A DNA stretch of 8,420 nt. Origin: JAGNRR01 sp964409905. Lineage in GTDB: Bacteria > Bacteroidota > Bacteroidia > Chitinophagales > Chitinophagaceae. The stretch is taken from the NCBI GenBank assembly GCA_964409905.1, contig CAYPET010000042.1, positions 1 through 8,420 of the forward strand. The letters run 5' to 3'. The position numbers were made by a program, and so were the translations under genes. Shown here piece by piece: positions 1 through 7,800 of the stretch. Position 1 is the first letter of the stretch; each line of letters begins with the position of its first letter. The notes under the pieces are model-generated. The model saw nothing but the letters and a program-made list of their open reading frames with translations, made no database searches and had not been told where the DNA came from.

Positions 1-1
1 C

Positions 2-874
2 CCCTATACTTTTCAGCAGCAAAAACAAAGTATTATTAAGAAAACACCTTTTGGCAATAGTATAGTTTTTGACTTTGCAAAAGAATTAATACGAAACGAG
101 AAAGTAGGGCGGGGTGCTAGCACAGATTTTTTAGCCATTAGCTTTTCTGCCACAGATTATATTGGCCATCATTTTGGCCCGAATAGCGTGGAGGTTGAAG
201 ATACTTATTTGCGTTTGGATGAAGAGTTGGCAGTTTTTATCGATTTTTTGGACGAAACCTATGGCAAGCGGAATTATGTGCTCTTTCTAACTGCTGACCA
301 TGGTGCTGCCCATAATCCGCAGTATTTATTGGATAAAAAAGTGCCCGCAGGCTACTTTTTTGCCGACAACGAATTGATTCAACTAAACAATAAACTGGAG
401 GAACAGTTTGGTGAAAAAGACGCCTGTAAATCCATTATAAATGGGCAGGTCTACTTAAACCTTCAGCCTTTCGCAAAGGACAAGCAGCAAGCGATATCAG
501 ATTATGTGGTCCACTATTTTCAGCAACATGAGGCTGTGCAGTCGGCTTTTGAGATGCACAACATTAGTAACCTTAGTATCCCACCTTTCTTAAAAGACGT
601 ATTGTTGCTAAGTTATCTGCCGGCGCGTAGCGGACAAATTGGTTTTGTATTGAAGCCGGCCTATTTGGATGCCTACGCTACCACGGGGACATCGCATGGT
701 GTTTGGAATCCGTATGATACCAAAATACCATTACTTTTTTATGGTAATGGTATTCCTGGTAAAACAAAAAATGAAAAAGTGTTTATAACAGATATTGCAC
801 CAACCCTTGCCAATTATTTGGGAATCTCACCACCCAATGGCTGCATTGGTCAGGCACTGCAGTTGAAACCCTAA
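2..874 (+). CDS. PafA-like alkaline phosphatase, C-terminal part (5' end beyond the window)
   Basis: Type I phosphodiesterase/alkaline phosphatase superfamily enzyme, most like the PafA phosphate monoesterases of Bacteroidota, which release phosphate from organic esters in the periplasm. The frame is open from base 2, giving 290 residues before the TAA; a GTG at 188 lies inside a conserved stretch and is not the start. Visible metal ligands, numbered from the window edge: D52 and H56 in TDYIGHHFGP, D99-H100 in LTADHG, and H232 in TSHGVWNPYD. The 47-residue step from D52 to D99 agrees with PafA as I remember it. Family members have about 530-550 residues, so roughly 250 are missing, including the signal peptide, the first zinc ligand and the Thr nucleophile. 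It converges on the sigma gene, with stop codons overlapping by 4 nt. Family assignment is firm; the natural substrate is not shown. Confidence 0.93.
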   Translation, partial: PYTFQQQKQSIIKKTPFGNSIVFDFAKELIRNEKVGRGASTDFLAISFSATDYIGHHFGPNSVEVEDTYLRLDEELAVFIDFLDETYGKRNYVLFLTADHGAAHNPQYLLDKKVPAGYFFADNELIQLNNKLEEQFGEKDACKSIINGQVYLNLQPFAKDKQQAISDYVVHYFQQHEAVQSAFEMHNISNLSIPPFLKDVLLLSYLPARSGQIGFVLKPAYLDAYATTGTSHGVWNPYDTKIPLLFYGNGIPGKTKNEKVFITDIAPTLANYLGISPPNGCIGQALQLKP

Positions 875-1746
875 GTGCCCAAATAATTTTTTAATTGGTC
901 GCAGCGCGATGCAGTGCGAAGTTTAAGAATGGCTTTGTCTTTTATTTGACGCACGCGTTCACGCGTAAGACTGAATCGCTGGCCAATATCTTCGAGGCTC
1001 AGTGGATAATCGGTGCCAATACCGAAGAAAAGCTTCAATACATTTTTTTGCCTATCGGTGAGTGCGCTTAAACTTCGGTCTAATTCGCACCGCAGGCTTT
1101 CGGTATGATCTAATGAAATGTCAGCGGCAATGGCATTAGGATTTTCGAGAATGTCCAACAACTTATTTTCTTCGCCATTGCTAAATGGGGCATCCATGCT
1201 CACATGTCTTGCAGAAGAGGAGATTGTGGCATCAATTTCTTCGGTATTAATATCTAGCAGCCGGGCAAGTTCGTCGTTGCTGGGCGCACGACCTAGTTCC
1301 TGCTCCAACTGGCCCATGGCCTTATTGATGCGGTTGGTTAGGCCTACTTTGTTTAAGGGTAACCGCACTATCCGACTTTGTTCGGCCAATGCTTGCAAAA
1401 TACTTTGGCGTATCCACCAGACGGCATAAGAAATAAATTTGAAACCCCGCGTTTCATCAAAGCGCTGGGCGGCTTTTATTAATCCGACGTTTCCTTCGTT
1501 AATTAAGTCACTGAGTGATAAACCTTGATTTTGATACTGTTTGGCAACCGAAACGACGAATCGGAGATTAGCCTTGGTTATTTTGTCTAAAGCCCGTTGA
1601 TCGCCCTGCTTAATTCGTTTGGCCAATTCAACTTCCTCCTCAGGTGTAATGAGATTTACCTTGCCAATTTCTTGGAGGTATTTTTCGAGGGATTGACTTT
1701 CCCGATTGGTAATAGATTTGGTAATCTTTAGCTGACGCATAGACAT
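871..1746 (-). CDS. rpoD: RNA polymerase primary sigma factor (sigma-70 family, RpoD/SigA type)
   Basis: Housekeeping sigma factor that directs core RNA polymerase to promoters. The 291 residues hold region 1.2 (about 17-50), regions 2.1-2.2 (58-95), regions 2.3-2.4 (98-128, with ISYAVWWIRQSILQALAEQS), region 3 (130-205, including the finger stretch HVSMDAP) and region 4 (218-285), whose helix-turn-helix ends in LTRERVRQIKDKAI. The N-terminus MRQLKITKSITNRES and the lack of region 1.1 are typical of the Bacteroidota primary sigma factor, which is also about 285-290 residues long. Two starts are possible: ATG at 1746 and ATG at 1740; the second gives the usual MRQLKITK N-terminus, and neither has a Shine-Dalgarno sequence. 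It is transcribed away from the START-like gene and ends by overlapping the phosphatase stop. Divergence in region 4 is ordinary. A paralogue of the primary factor is possible but less likely. Confidence 0.95.
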   Translation of the reverse strand: MSMRQLKITKSITNRESQSLEKYLQEIGKVNLITPEEEVELAKRIKQGDQRALDKITKANLRFVVSVAKQYQNQGLSLSDLINEGNVGLIKAAQRFDETRGFKFISYAVWWIRQSILQALAEQSRIVRLPLNKVGLTNRINKAMGQLEQELGRAPSNDELARLLDINTEEIDATISSSARHVSMDAPFSNGEENKLLDILENPNAIAADISLDHTESLRCELDRSLSALTDRQKNVLKLFFGIGTDYPLSLEDIGQRFSLTRERVRQIKDKAILKLRTASRCDQLKNYLGT

Positions 1747-1819
1747 AGTTAAGTGTTTTAAATAGATTAGAAATAGGAAAAAGTGCGATATGTGACTGAA
1801 TTGTCATGTGAATGTCCCA

Positions 1820-1851
1820 TAAATGTAAATTATTTCTTAAATACACCCAAA
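1820..1851 (-). promoter_or_regulatory. Candidate promoter of the sigma factor gene
   Basis: On the minus strand, TTTG (1851-1848) is followed after 20 bp by TACATTTA (1827-1820). The Bacteroidota consensus is TTTG, 19-21 bp, TAnnTTTG, so only the last base of the -7 element deviates. Transcription would start near 1814, giving a leader of about 70 nt before the sigma start. This is a motif match in an AT-rich gap, so chance is a real alternative. Confidence 0.4.
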
Positions 1852-1901
1852 TTTGTTTTTTGACTCCGGCTGAAATTGGCATAAAAAAAACGTAATTAAA
1901 T

Positions 1902-1931
1902 TTTGTTTTATTAGTGATTGGCTTATTATTG
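1902..1931 (+). promoter_or_regulatory. Weak candidate promoter of the START-like gene
   Basis: TTTG (1902-1905) is followed after 18 bp by TATTATTG (1924-1931), one base off TAnnTTTG and with a spacer one base shorter than usual. Transcription would begin near 1937, only about ten bases before the ATG at 1946. The sigma gene diverges from here, so some promoter is expected in this 199-bp gap, but the match is not strong. Confidence 0.3.
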
Positions 1932-1945
1932 TAAGCTATCAAAAT

Positions 1946-2329
1946 ATGGCTAAGCGAGTAGAATATACGATTGAATTTCCGATGAATTGCAGCAAACCAG
2001 TGCTGTACAATTTGATTTCAACAAGTGACGGATTAAGTGAATGGTTTGCCGATAAGGTAGACGCAATAGATAATGTTTATCACTTTTCGTGGGATGGTGG
2101 CACGCCTGATAGTGCGGAGATTTTAGATTCGGCTGAAGATGAGTTTATCCGTTACCAATGGGAATGGATGGAGCCGAACGAATTTTTTGAATTTCGAATA
2201 GACAGTAGTCCCATTACCGGCGAAAATATTCTTTACATTACCGATTTTGCCGAGCCTGGTGATATTGATGATCAAACTACACTTTGGGAGAGTCAAATAG
2301 CAGAATTGAAGCACCGAATGGGTGCCTGA
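1946..2329 (+). CDS. START-like domain protein (SRPBCC/Aha1-like fold), function unknown
   Basis: Small protein of 127 residues that I recognise as the START-like domain protein widely found in Bacteroidota. The pattern fits the helix-grip fold: an N-terminal strand (VEYTIEFPMNCS, about 5-16), a helix with LYNLISTSDGLSEWFAD (about 21-36), a run of strands with aromatic residues (YHFSWDGG; IRYQWEWMEP; FFEFRI), the strand ILYITDFAE, and a C-terminal helix with LWESQIAELKHRMG. This fold usually encloses a hydrophobic ligand or binds a protein, but no ligand is known to me for this subfamily. There is no signal peptide or membrane segment, so it should be cytoplasmic. The protein is acidic. It diverges from the sigma gene across 199 bp and precedes the LPS permease by 90 bp in the same direction. 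Start chosen because the family begins at this MxKxxYTIEFP stretch. Confidence 0.85.
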   Translation: MAKRVEYTIEFPMNCSKPVLYNLISTSDGLSEWFADKVDAIDNVYHFSWDGGTPDSAEILDSAEDEFIRYQWEWMEPNEFFEFRIDSSPITGENILYITDFAEPGDIDDQTTLWESQIAELKHRMGA

Positions 2330-2419
2330 TGGTAACACGCCTCCGGCAAGGGTTACTTGGCTTTGGCACTCTCACATTTACCATTCTCTTAAATTAGTTT
2401 CCATTACTTTTACGTCGGA

Positions 2420-3835
2420 ATGCGCACGCTAGCCCGATTTTCTATCAAAGGTTTTTTGCCAAAATTGGCAGCCGCCTTTTTCGTGGTTTGGTTTGCCTTC
2501 ATTATTTGGTATTTATGGCTTTACATTGACGATTATATCGGGAAAGGCCTTGACGCCTGGACCATTTTAAATACCTTAGGACTGCAAACGCTGCCGCTGG
2601 TGCCCATAGCATTGCCCTTGAGTATTTTGTTCTCTGCCATTATATATTTTGGCGAGTTAGGAGAAACTTCAGAGCTAACAGCGTTAAAATCCTCAGGCAT
2701 TTCGCTGATAAAGTTCATGATGCCGCTCAGCATATTTGTATCCCTGATTGCCATAGGGTCCTTCTTTTTTAATGATAAAATCATACCAAAGGCACAAATC
2801 AAAGCCATTAAAACCTACTATGAGGTTTCGAATAAAAAGCCAGCGCTTAACATCAAACCGATGGAATTTTATACAGAGATTCCCAAGCATGTGATTTATG
2901 TGCGCGAAAAAGACAAAGATAACAGCACGATTCATGGCGTGAAGATTTTTGATAATACCGACGGCATTGAACAGCAAAAAATAATTTTGGCAGAAAAAGG
3001 CAGGATGTACGTCACGCCGGATAATGCTGCATTGGTGTTTGAGTTGTTTAACGGCTGGCGTTATGCAGAGGTTTACAAACCCGAAACAGAGTCTAATCAA
3101 CAGATTCGGCTGGGATTTAAACATTACAAAAAAGTATTTGACATCAAGGATTTCGATTTGCAAAAAACGAGTGAGGATTATTTTAAAAACATGCGAAAGG
3201 CCATGAGCCTGAAAAGAATTCAAAAAGAAATTGATACTGTAGAATTGAATTTGGGTAAAACAGGCGAATACATTACGCAAATCATGAGTTCATACCTCAC
3301 AGGTTTGGATGCAGCCGTGGTGAGGACAATAACATCAGAAAAAGGCTTGAGGGCAATAATAAAAAGTGACAGCCTCTACAGAAGGGCAGCGATCACGGCC
3401 GAGGTGAATGCCAGAAGTGTGAAAAATGCTATTGAAATTAATATACAAAATAGAAAGTTGCATCTTAAGAATTTAGCGGAACATAAAGTTGAGCTGCATA
3501 GGCGGTTTACGATACCCTTTGCTTGTTTACTCCTTTTTATTATAGGGGCAGCTTTGGGTGCTATCATCCGAAAAGGAGGGCTGGGAATGCCGTTTATTGT
3601 AGCGGTAGTCTTTTTTGCCATACTGCACATATTAAATACCATGGGCGAGAAGATGGCCAGGAATCTGATCCTTGAGCCTTGGCTGGGTATGTGGCTTTCG
3701 TCGGCTATTTTGAGTATTTTGGGTAATATATTACTCATTCGTGCGAATAACGACACGCCGGTACTAAATAAAGAGTTTTATTTCAGAACCTGGAATAAAG
3801 TAAAAGGGCTGATAAAAAAATCCGAAAATGAATAG
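2420..3835 (+). CDS. LptF/LptG-family permease (YjgP/YjgQ), lipopolysaccharide export
   Basis: Inner-membrane subunit of the LptB2FG transporter that extracts LPS from the inner membrane and passes it to the periplasmic bridge; LptB and LptC are not in this window. The 471 residues show the family layout: three membrane helices (about 12-35, 52-76, 97-118), a periplasmic region, and three more helices (about 363-383, 390-410, 421-441). The stretch GELGETSELTALKSSGIS (78-95) is the characteristic cytoplasmic coupling segment after helix 2, and IGAALGAIIRKGGLGMP (375-391) links helices 4 and 5. E. coli LptF and LptG have about 360-366 residues; the surplus is a charged, helical stretch at about 250-360 before helix 4, common in Bacteroidota homologues. 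I cannot tell LptF from LptG. Its stop lies inside the start of kdsB (8-nt overlap), so the two are probably co-translated. No clear ribosome binding site precedes the ATG. Confidence 0.92.
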   Translation: MRTLARFSIKGFLPKLAAAFFVVWFAFIIWYLWLYIDDYIGKGLDAWTILNTLGLQTLPLVPIALPLSILFSAIIYFGELGETSELTALKSSGISLIKFMMPLSIFVSLIAIGSFFFNDKIIPKAQIKAIKTYYEVSNKKPALNIKPMEFYTEIPKHVIYVREKDKDNSTIHGVKIFDNTDGIEQQKIILAEKGRMYVTPDNAALVFELFNGWRYAEVYKPETESNQQIRLGFKHYKKVFDIKDFDLQKTSEDYFKNMRKAMSLKRIQKEIDTVELNLGKTGEYITQIMSSYLTGLDAAVVRTITSEKGLRAIIKSDSLYRRAAITAEVNARSVKNAIEINIQNRKLHLKNLAEHKVELHRRFTIPFACLLLFIIGAALGAIIRKGGLGMPFIVAVVFFAILHILNTMGEKMARNLILEPWLGMWLSSAILSILGNILLIRANNDTPVLNKEFYFRTWNKVKGLIKKSENE

Positions 3836-4565
3836 CAAAGCAAATAGAGTTGCATTAATACCTGCCAGATTGGAGAGTGAGCGGCTACCTGAAAAATTAT
3901 TACTTCCACTTGGAGGAGTGCCCATTATTGTAAAAACGTATCAGGCCGTCCTCGAAACAGCCTTATTTGATAAAGTTGTGATTATCTGCAATCATACCAG
4001 ACTATCTGATGTGCTCACCCATTACGGTTGTGAGCACATTCTGGATAATCGTCCCTTTGATAGTGGCACCGATCGCATTGCTCATCAACTGAGTAATTTT
4101 CCGCATGAGTATATTATTAACGTGCAGGGCGACGAACCGTTTACAAAAAAGAGTGATCTTGATAGGCTATTAGAAATCTTTGATAATCAAGAAGTTGAAA
4201 TTGCAACTCTAAAGTGCAGCATTAATAATAATCTTGATGTGGCTAATCCGAATGTGGTAAAAGTTGTCACCAATGATGCCGGTCGCGCCTTGTACTTTTC
4301 GCGCAGTGTAATTCCTTATCATCGTGATATACAGGTGTCTGTTCGCTATTACAAGCATGTTGGTATTTATGGCTACCGACGTGATGTTTTGTTAGCGTTA
4401 AGCCAAACCAAGCCTAGTCAACTGGAAAGGGTGGAAAAGTTGGAGAATCTACGTATGATTGAAAAAAATATGTATGTCGCTGTTGCAGAAATAGGAGAGG
4501 TGCCGATATCCATTGATACTGCCGAGGATTATGAAAAGGCAATCCGTTTGCTGGGTGGGATATAA
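3828..4565 (+). CDS. kdsB: 3-deoxy-manno-octulosonate cytidylyltransferase (CMP-Kdo synthetase)
   Basis: Cytoplasmic enzyme that makes CMP-Kdo from CTP and Kdo, the activated sugar for the LPS inner core. Its 245 residues match the usual length (about 245-255). Recognisable motifs in order: VALIPAR (8-14), SGTDRIA (79-85), INVQGDEP (97-104) with the magnesium-binding D102, PNVVKVV (141-147), ALYFSRSVIP (154-163), KHVGIYGYR (176-184), LERVEKLENLR (199-209) and IDTAED (229-234) with the second metal-binding D230. The nucleotide-binding loop is unusual: RLPEK (19-23) where RLPGK or RFPAK is normal, ICNH (53-56) where ATD is usual, and FDSGT where HQSGT is usual. The catalytic motifs are intact, so I expect activity. 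The start ATG at 3828 overlaps the permease stop (ATGAATAG), which implies translational coupling. A related nonulosonate cytidylyltransferase is a less likely reading. Confidence 0.9.
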   Translation: MNSKANRVALIPARLESERLPEKLLLPLGGVPIIVKTYQAVLETALFDKVVIICNHTRLSDVLTHYGCEHILDNRPFDSGTDRIAHQLSNFPHEYIINVQGDEPFTKKSDLDRLLEIFDNQEVEIATLKCSINNNLDVANPNVVKVVTNDAGRALYFSRSVIPYHRDIQVSVRYYKHVGIYGYRRDVLLALSQTKPSQLERVEKLENLRMIEKNMYVAVAEIGEVPISIDTAEDYEKAIRLLGGI

Positions 4566-4655
4566 TTGGCCGAAAAAAAAGTACAGGGACTTAAATCATT
4601 GAAAATTAGAAGATTAGATAAAATTCCTTTTATATGTGACATAATTGGAATATTT

Positions 4656-4687
4656 TTTGATAAGTCGCATGATTTGACTTAATTTTG
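4656..4687 (+). promoter_or_regulatory. rpoB promoter, Bacteroidota primary-sigma type
   Basis: TTTG at 4656-4659 and TAATTTTG at 4680-4687 are separated by 20 bp, an exact fit to the Bacteroidota pattern TTTG, 19-21 bp, TAnnTTTG. Transcription should begin at about 4691-4694, leaving a leader of about 120 nt before the rpoB ATG. This is the best promoter match I see in the window and suggests that rpoB does not depend on the upstream LPS genes for its expression. Confidence 0.7.
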
Positions 4688-4691
4688 CGCC

Positions 4692-4813
4692 TCCAATTGG
4701 GTAGGCACGTGCACATTTCTTATTAAAAACATTTTGTTTTTCGACTGGAAGGTCTTGACCTTGTTGGATTTGTATTTTGTAAAATAAACTTTTAAACGCG
4801 TAAAAAGTACTTT
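4692..4813 (+). promoter_or_regulatory. Long 5' leader of rpoB with two small hairpins
   Basis: This is the stretch between the predicted transcription start and the rpoB ATG. It has no ATG. It holds AAAAAC-ATTTT-GTTTTT (4725-4741), a weak AT-rich hairpin, and the perfect inverted repeat AAGGTC-TT-GACCTT (4749-4762), which would fold as a five-pair stem with a CUUG loop. A palindrome GCACGTGC lies at 4705-4712. No Shine-Dalgarno sequence precedes the start. A role in regulating rpoB translation is only an inference; the rest of the gap (4566-4655) shows no gene and no convincing terminator after kdsB. Confidence 0.35.
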
Positions 4814-7800
4814 ATGGCAACAGTTAAATCCGAGCGTATAAAATTCGGTAAAGTGACAAACCAAGCAGACACTCCAGATTTACTGGACATTCAGCTGCAA
4901 TCTTTCAATGAATTTTTACAATTAGAAACCACTCCGGACAAACGAAATAACGAAGGTTTGTATCGGGTGTTTATGGAGAACTATCCGGTTTCCGATACAC
5001 GAAATATATTTCTACTTGAGTTTCTTGATTACTTTGTGGATCCGCCTCGTTATTCTATCGAAGAATGTATGGAGCGCGGGTTAACTTATTCAGTTCCTTT
5101 GAAAGCAAAGCTTCGATTGAGTTGTAACGATGAGGAGCACATAGATTTCGAAACTATAGTACAAGATGTATTCTTAGGTAATATTCCTTACATGACCCCT
5201 AAGGGGACATTTGTAATTAACGGAGCTGAGCGTGTTATCGTCTCTCAGTTGCACCGTTCTCCCGGTGTTTTCTTTGGTCAAAGTTTACACCCAAATGGTA
5301 CTAAAATTTATTCTGCCCGTGTAATTCCTTTTAAAGGAGCCTGGATGGAGTTTGCTACTGACATTAATAATGTTATGTACGCATACATAGACCGTAAAAA
5401 GAAGTTTCCGGTAACGATGCTTTTGCGTGCTATAGGTTTTGAAACTGATAATGATATTTTAAACCTCTTTGGCATGGCTGATGAGGTGAAGGCTGATAAA
5501 CGAAACCTGAAAAATGCAGTTGGTCGTAAATTGGCCGCTCGCGTTATCCGGTCTTGGACAGAGGATTTTGTTGATGAAGATACCGGTGAGGTAGTGTCGA
5601 TAGAGCGCAACGAAGTATTACTTGATCGTGATACTGAACTTACTAAATCGGATATTGAAACAATAACTGAATTAGAGGTAGAGAAGATTTATCTTCAAAA
5701 AGAAGATGCTGGTGGAGATTTTACTATTATTTATAACACCTTAAACAAGGATGCCTCTAACTCTGAAATCGAAGCAGTTCAACATATTTATCGTCAGTTG
5801 CGCAGCACTGATGCGCCAGATAATGATACTGCACGGGGCATTATTGATAAATTATTTTTCTCTGACCGTCGTTATGACCTGGGAGAAGTTGGTCGATACA
5901 AAATCAATCGAAAACTTGGTTTTGATTTGGATATTGATAAAAAAGTTTTGCGTCGCGAGGATATTATTGAAATTATCAAGTATCTCGTTCGATTAACGAA
6001 TTCAAAGGCTGAGGTGGATGATATTGATCACTTGAGTAATCGTCGCGTGCGTACGGTAGGTGAGCAGTTATATGCACAATTCGGTGTTGGTTTGGCTCGT
6101 ATGGCAAGAACAATCCGCGAGCGTATGAACGTTCGTGATAATGAGGTTTTCACTCCAATTGATTTGATTAACGCCAGAACACTATCTTCTGTAATTAATT
6201 CTTTCTTTGGTACCTCGCAGTTATCACAATTTTTGGATCAAACAAATCCTTTATCAGAAATTACGCACAAACGCCGCATTTCTGCTCTTGGGCCGGGCGG
6301 TTTAAGTCGTGAGCGAGCTGGGTTTGAGGTGCGTGACGTACACTATTCGCATTATGGACGTCTTTGTACTATTGAAACTCCAGAGGGTCCGAATATCGGT
6401 TTGATATCCACCCTTTGCGTGCATGCCAAAATTAATGATATGGGCTTTATTGAAACGCCATATCGCAAAGTGAAAGATGGTAAAGTTGATTTGCGTAAGC
6501 AAGTTTACTTAAGTGCTGAAGAAGAAGATAAAAAGAAAATTGCTCAGGCAAATGCAGGACTTGATGAACAAGGAGCATTTCAACTGGATAAAGTAAAATC
6601 GCGTTTAACAGGTGATTTCCCTATTTTAGACAGAGATGAGGTGGAATATATGGATGTGGCCCCTAACCAAATTGTTGGTTTAAGTGCTTCAATGATTCCA
6701 TTCTTAGAGCATGATGATGCCAACCGAGCATTGATGGGTTCAAATATGCAACGTCAGGGTGTGCCATTATTAATGCCCGAAACGCCGATTGTAGGCACCG
6801 GTATTGAGGCTGTAGCTGCACGTGATGCACGTATATTAATAACGGCAGAAGGTAAAGGCACTGTTGAATATGTAGACGCCAACGAGATACACGTGCGTTA
6901 CCAGCGCAGTGAAACAGAGCGTGTCGTGTCATTTGACGATGACTTGAAAATATACAAACTGACAAAATTCGAAAGAACGAATCAGGGTACTTGTATGAAT
7001 TTACACCCCTGCGTTAAGAAAGGGCAGAAAGTAAAAGAAGGTGACTTCCTTACTGAGGGTTACGCTACGCAAGATGGTGAATTGGCTTTAGGAAGAAACC
7101 TTGTGGTAGCTTTCATGCCTTGGAAAGGGTACAACTTTGAGGATGCGATTGTAATATCCGAAAATGTAGTGCGTGAGGATTGGTTTACTTCAGTTCACAT
7201 TGACGAGTACGATTTACAAGTACGTGATACCAAATTAGGTGAAGAAGAATTAACGCCCGATATTCCAAACGTGAGTGAAGAAGCAACTAAGGATTTGGAT
7301 GAAAATGGTATTATCCGCATCGGTGCTCACGTAAAAGAAGGGGATATTTTAATTGGAAAAATTACACCTAAAGGGGAAAGCGACCCAACACCAGAAGAAA
7401 AATTACTACGTGCCATTTTTGGAGATAAAGCAGGTGATGCGAAAGATGCGTCATTGAAAACACCTCCGTCTACCAAAGGTGTCGTTATTGACAAAAAACT
7501 TTTTGCACGTAATAAAAAAGATAAATCTCGCAAAGCCAAAGAAAAATCTGAGCTGGAGAATATCGCTAAAGCACATCAGGAGACAGTGAACAAAATCAAC
7601 GAAACCTTGTTGACGAAACTGGAAGAATTGCTTAAAGACCATAAGTCAGCGGGTGTAACCAATCACTACGGTGAAATCGTTTTAAATAAAGGCTTGAAAT
7701 TCACCGAAAAGAATTTGAAGGCTATTGACTTTACCTTAGTAAATCCATTAAACTGGACTGAGGACGAGCAAATGAACGATTATGTGAACACCTTACTTCA

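Noticed and set aside
188..874. A separate 228-residue gene starting at GTG 188
   Set aside because: The same frame is open to the left edge and encodes conserved phosphatase sequence upstream (TDYIGHHFGP), so the GTG is an internal Val codon.
879..898. Hairpin CCAA...TTGG with an A-rich/T-rich interior as a bidirectional terminator
   Set aside because: Only four plus three pairs with an A-A mismatch, mostly AT, no following T-run on the plus strand, and it lies inside the sigma coding region.
1860..1865. TTGACT as an E. coli-type -35 element
   Set aside because: No TATAAT-like element at the right spacing, and Bacteroidota primary sigma factors use different elements.
1640..1942. Minus-strand 100-residue reading frame covering the sigma upstream gap
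   Set aside because: It overlaps the sigma N-terminus in another frame, has no recognisable family features, and the gap has promoter-like composition.
2693..3280. Minus-strand 195-residue reading frame inside the permease gene
   Set aside because: It is the reverse complement of well-conserved permease coding sequence and looks like no known protein.
4679..4864. Minus-strand 61-residue reading frame over the rpoB promoter and start
   Set aside because: It runs through the promoter and into the conserved rpoB N-terminus, and its composition does not look protein-like.
5751..5996. Plus-strand 81-residue reading frame inside rpoB
   Set aside because: It is out of frame within intact rpoB; I read the rpoB frame through this stretch and found no frameshift or stop.
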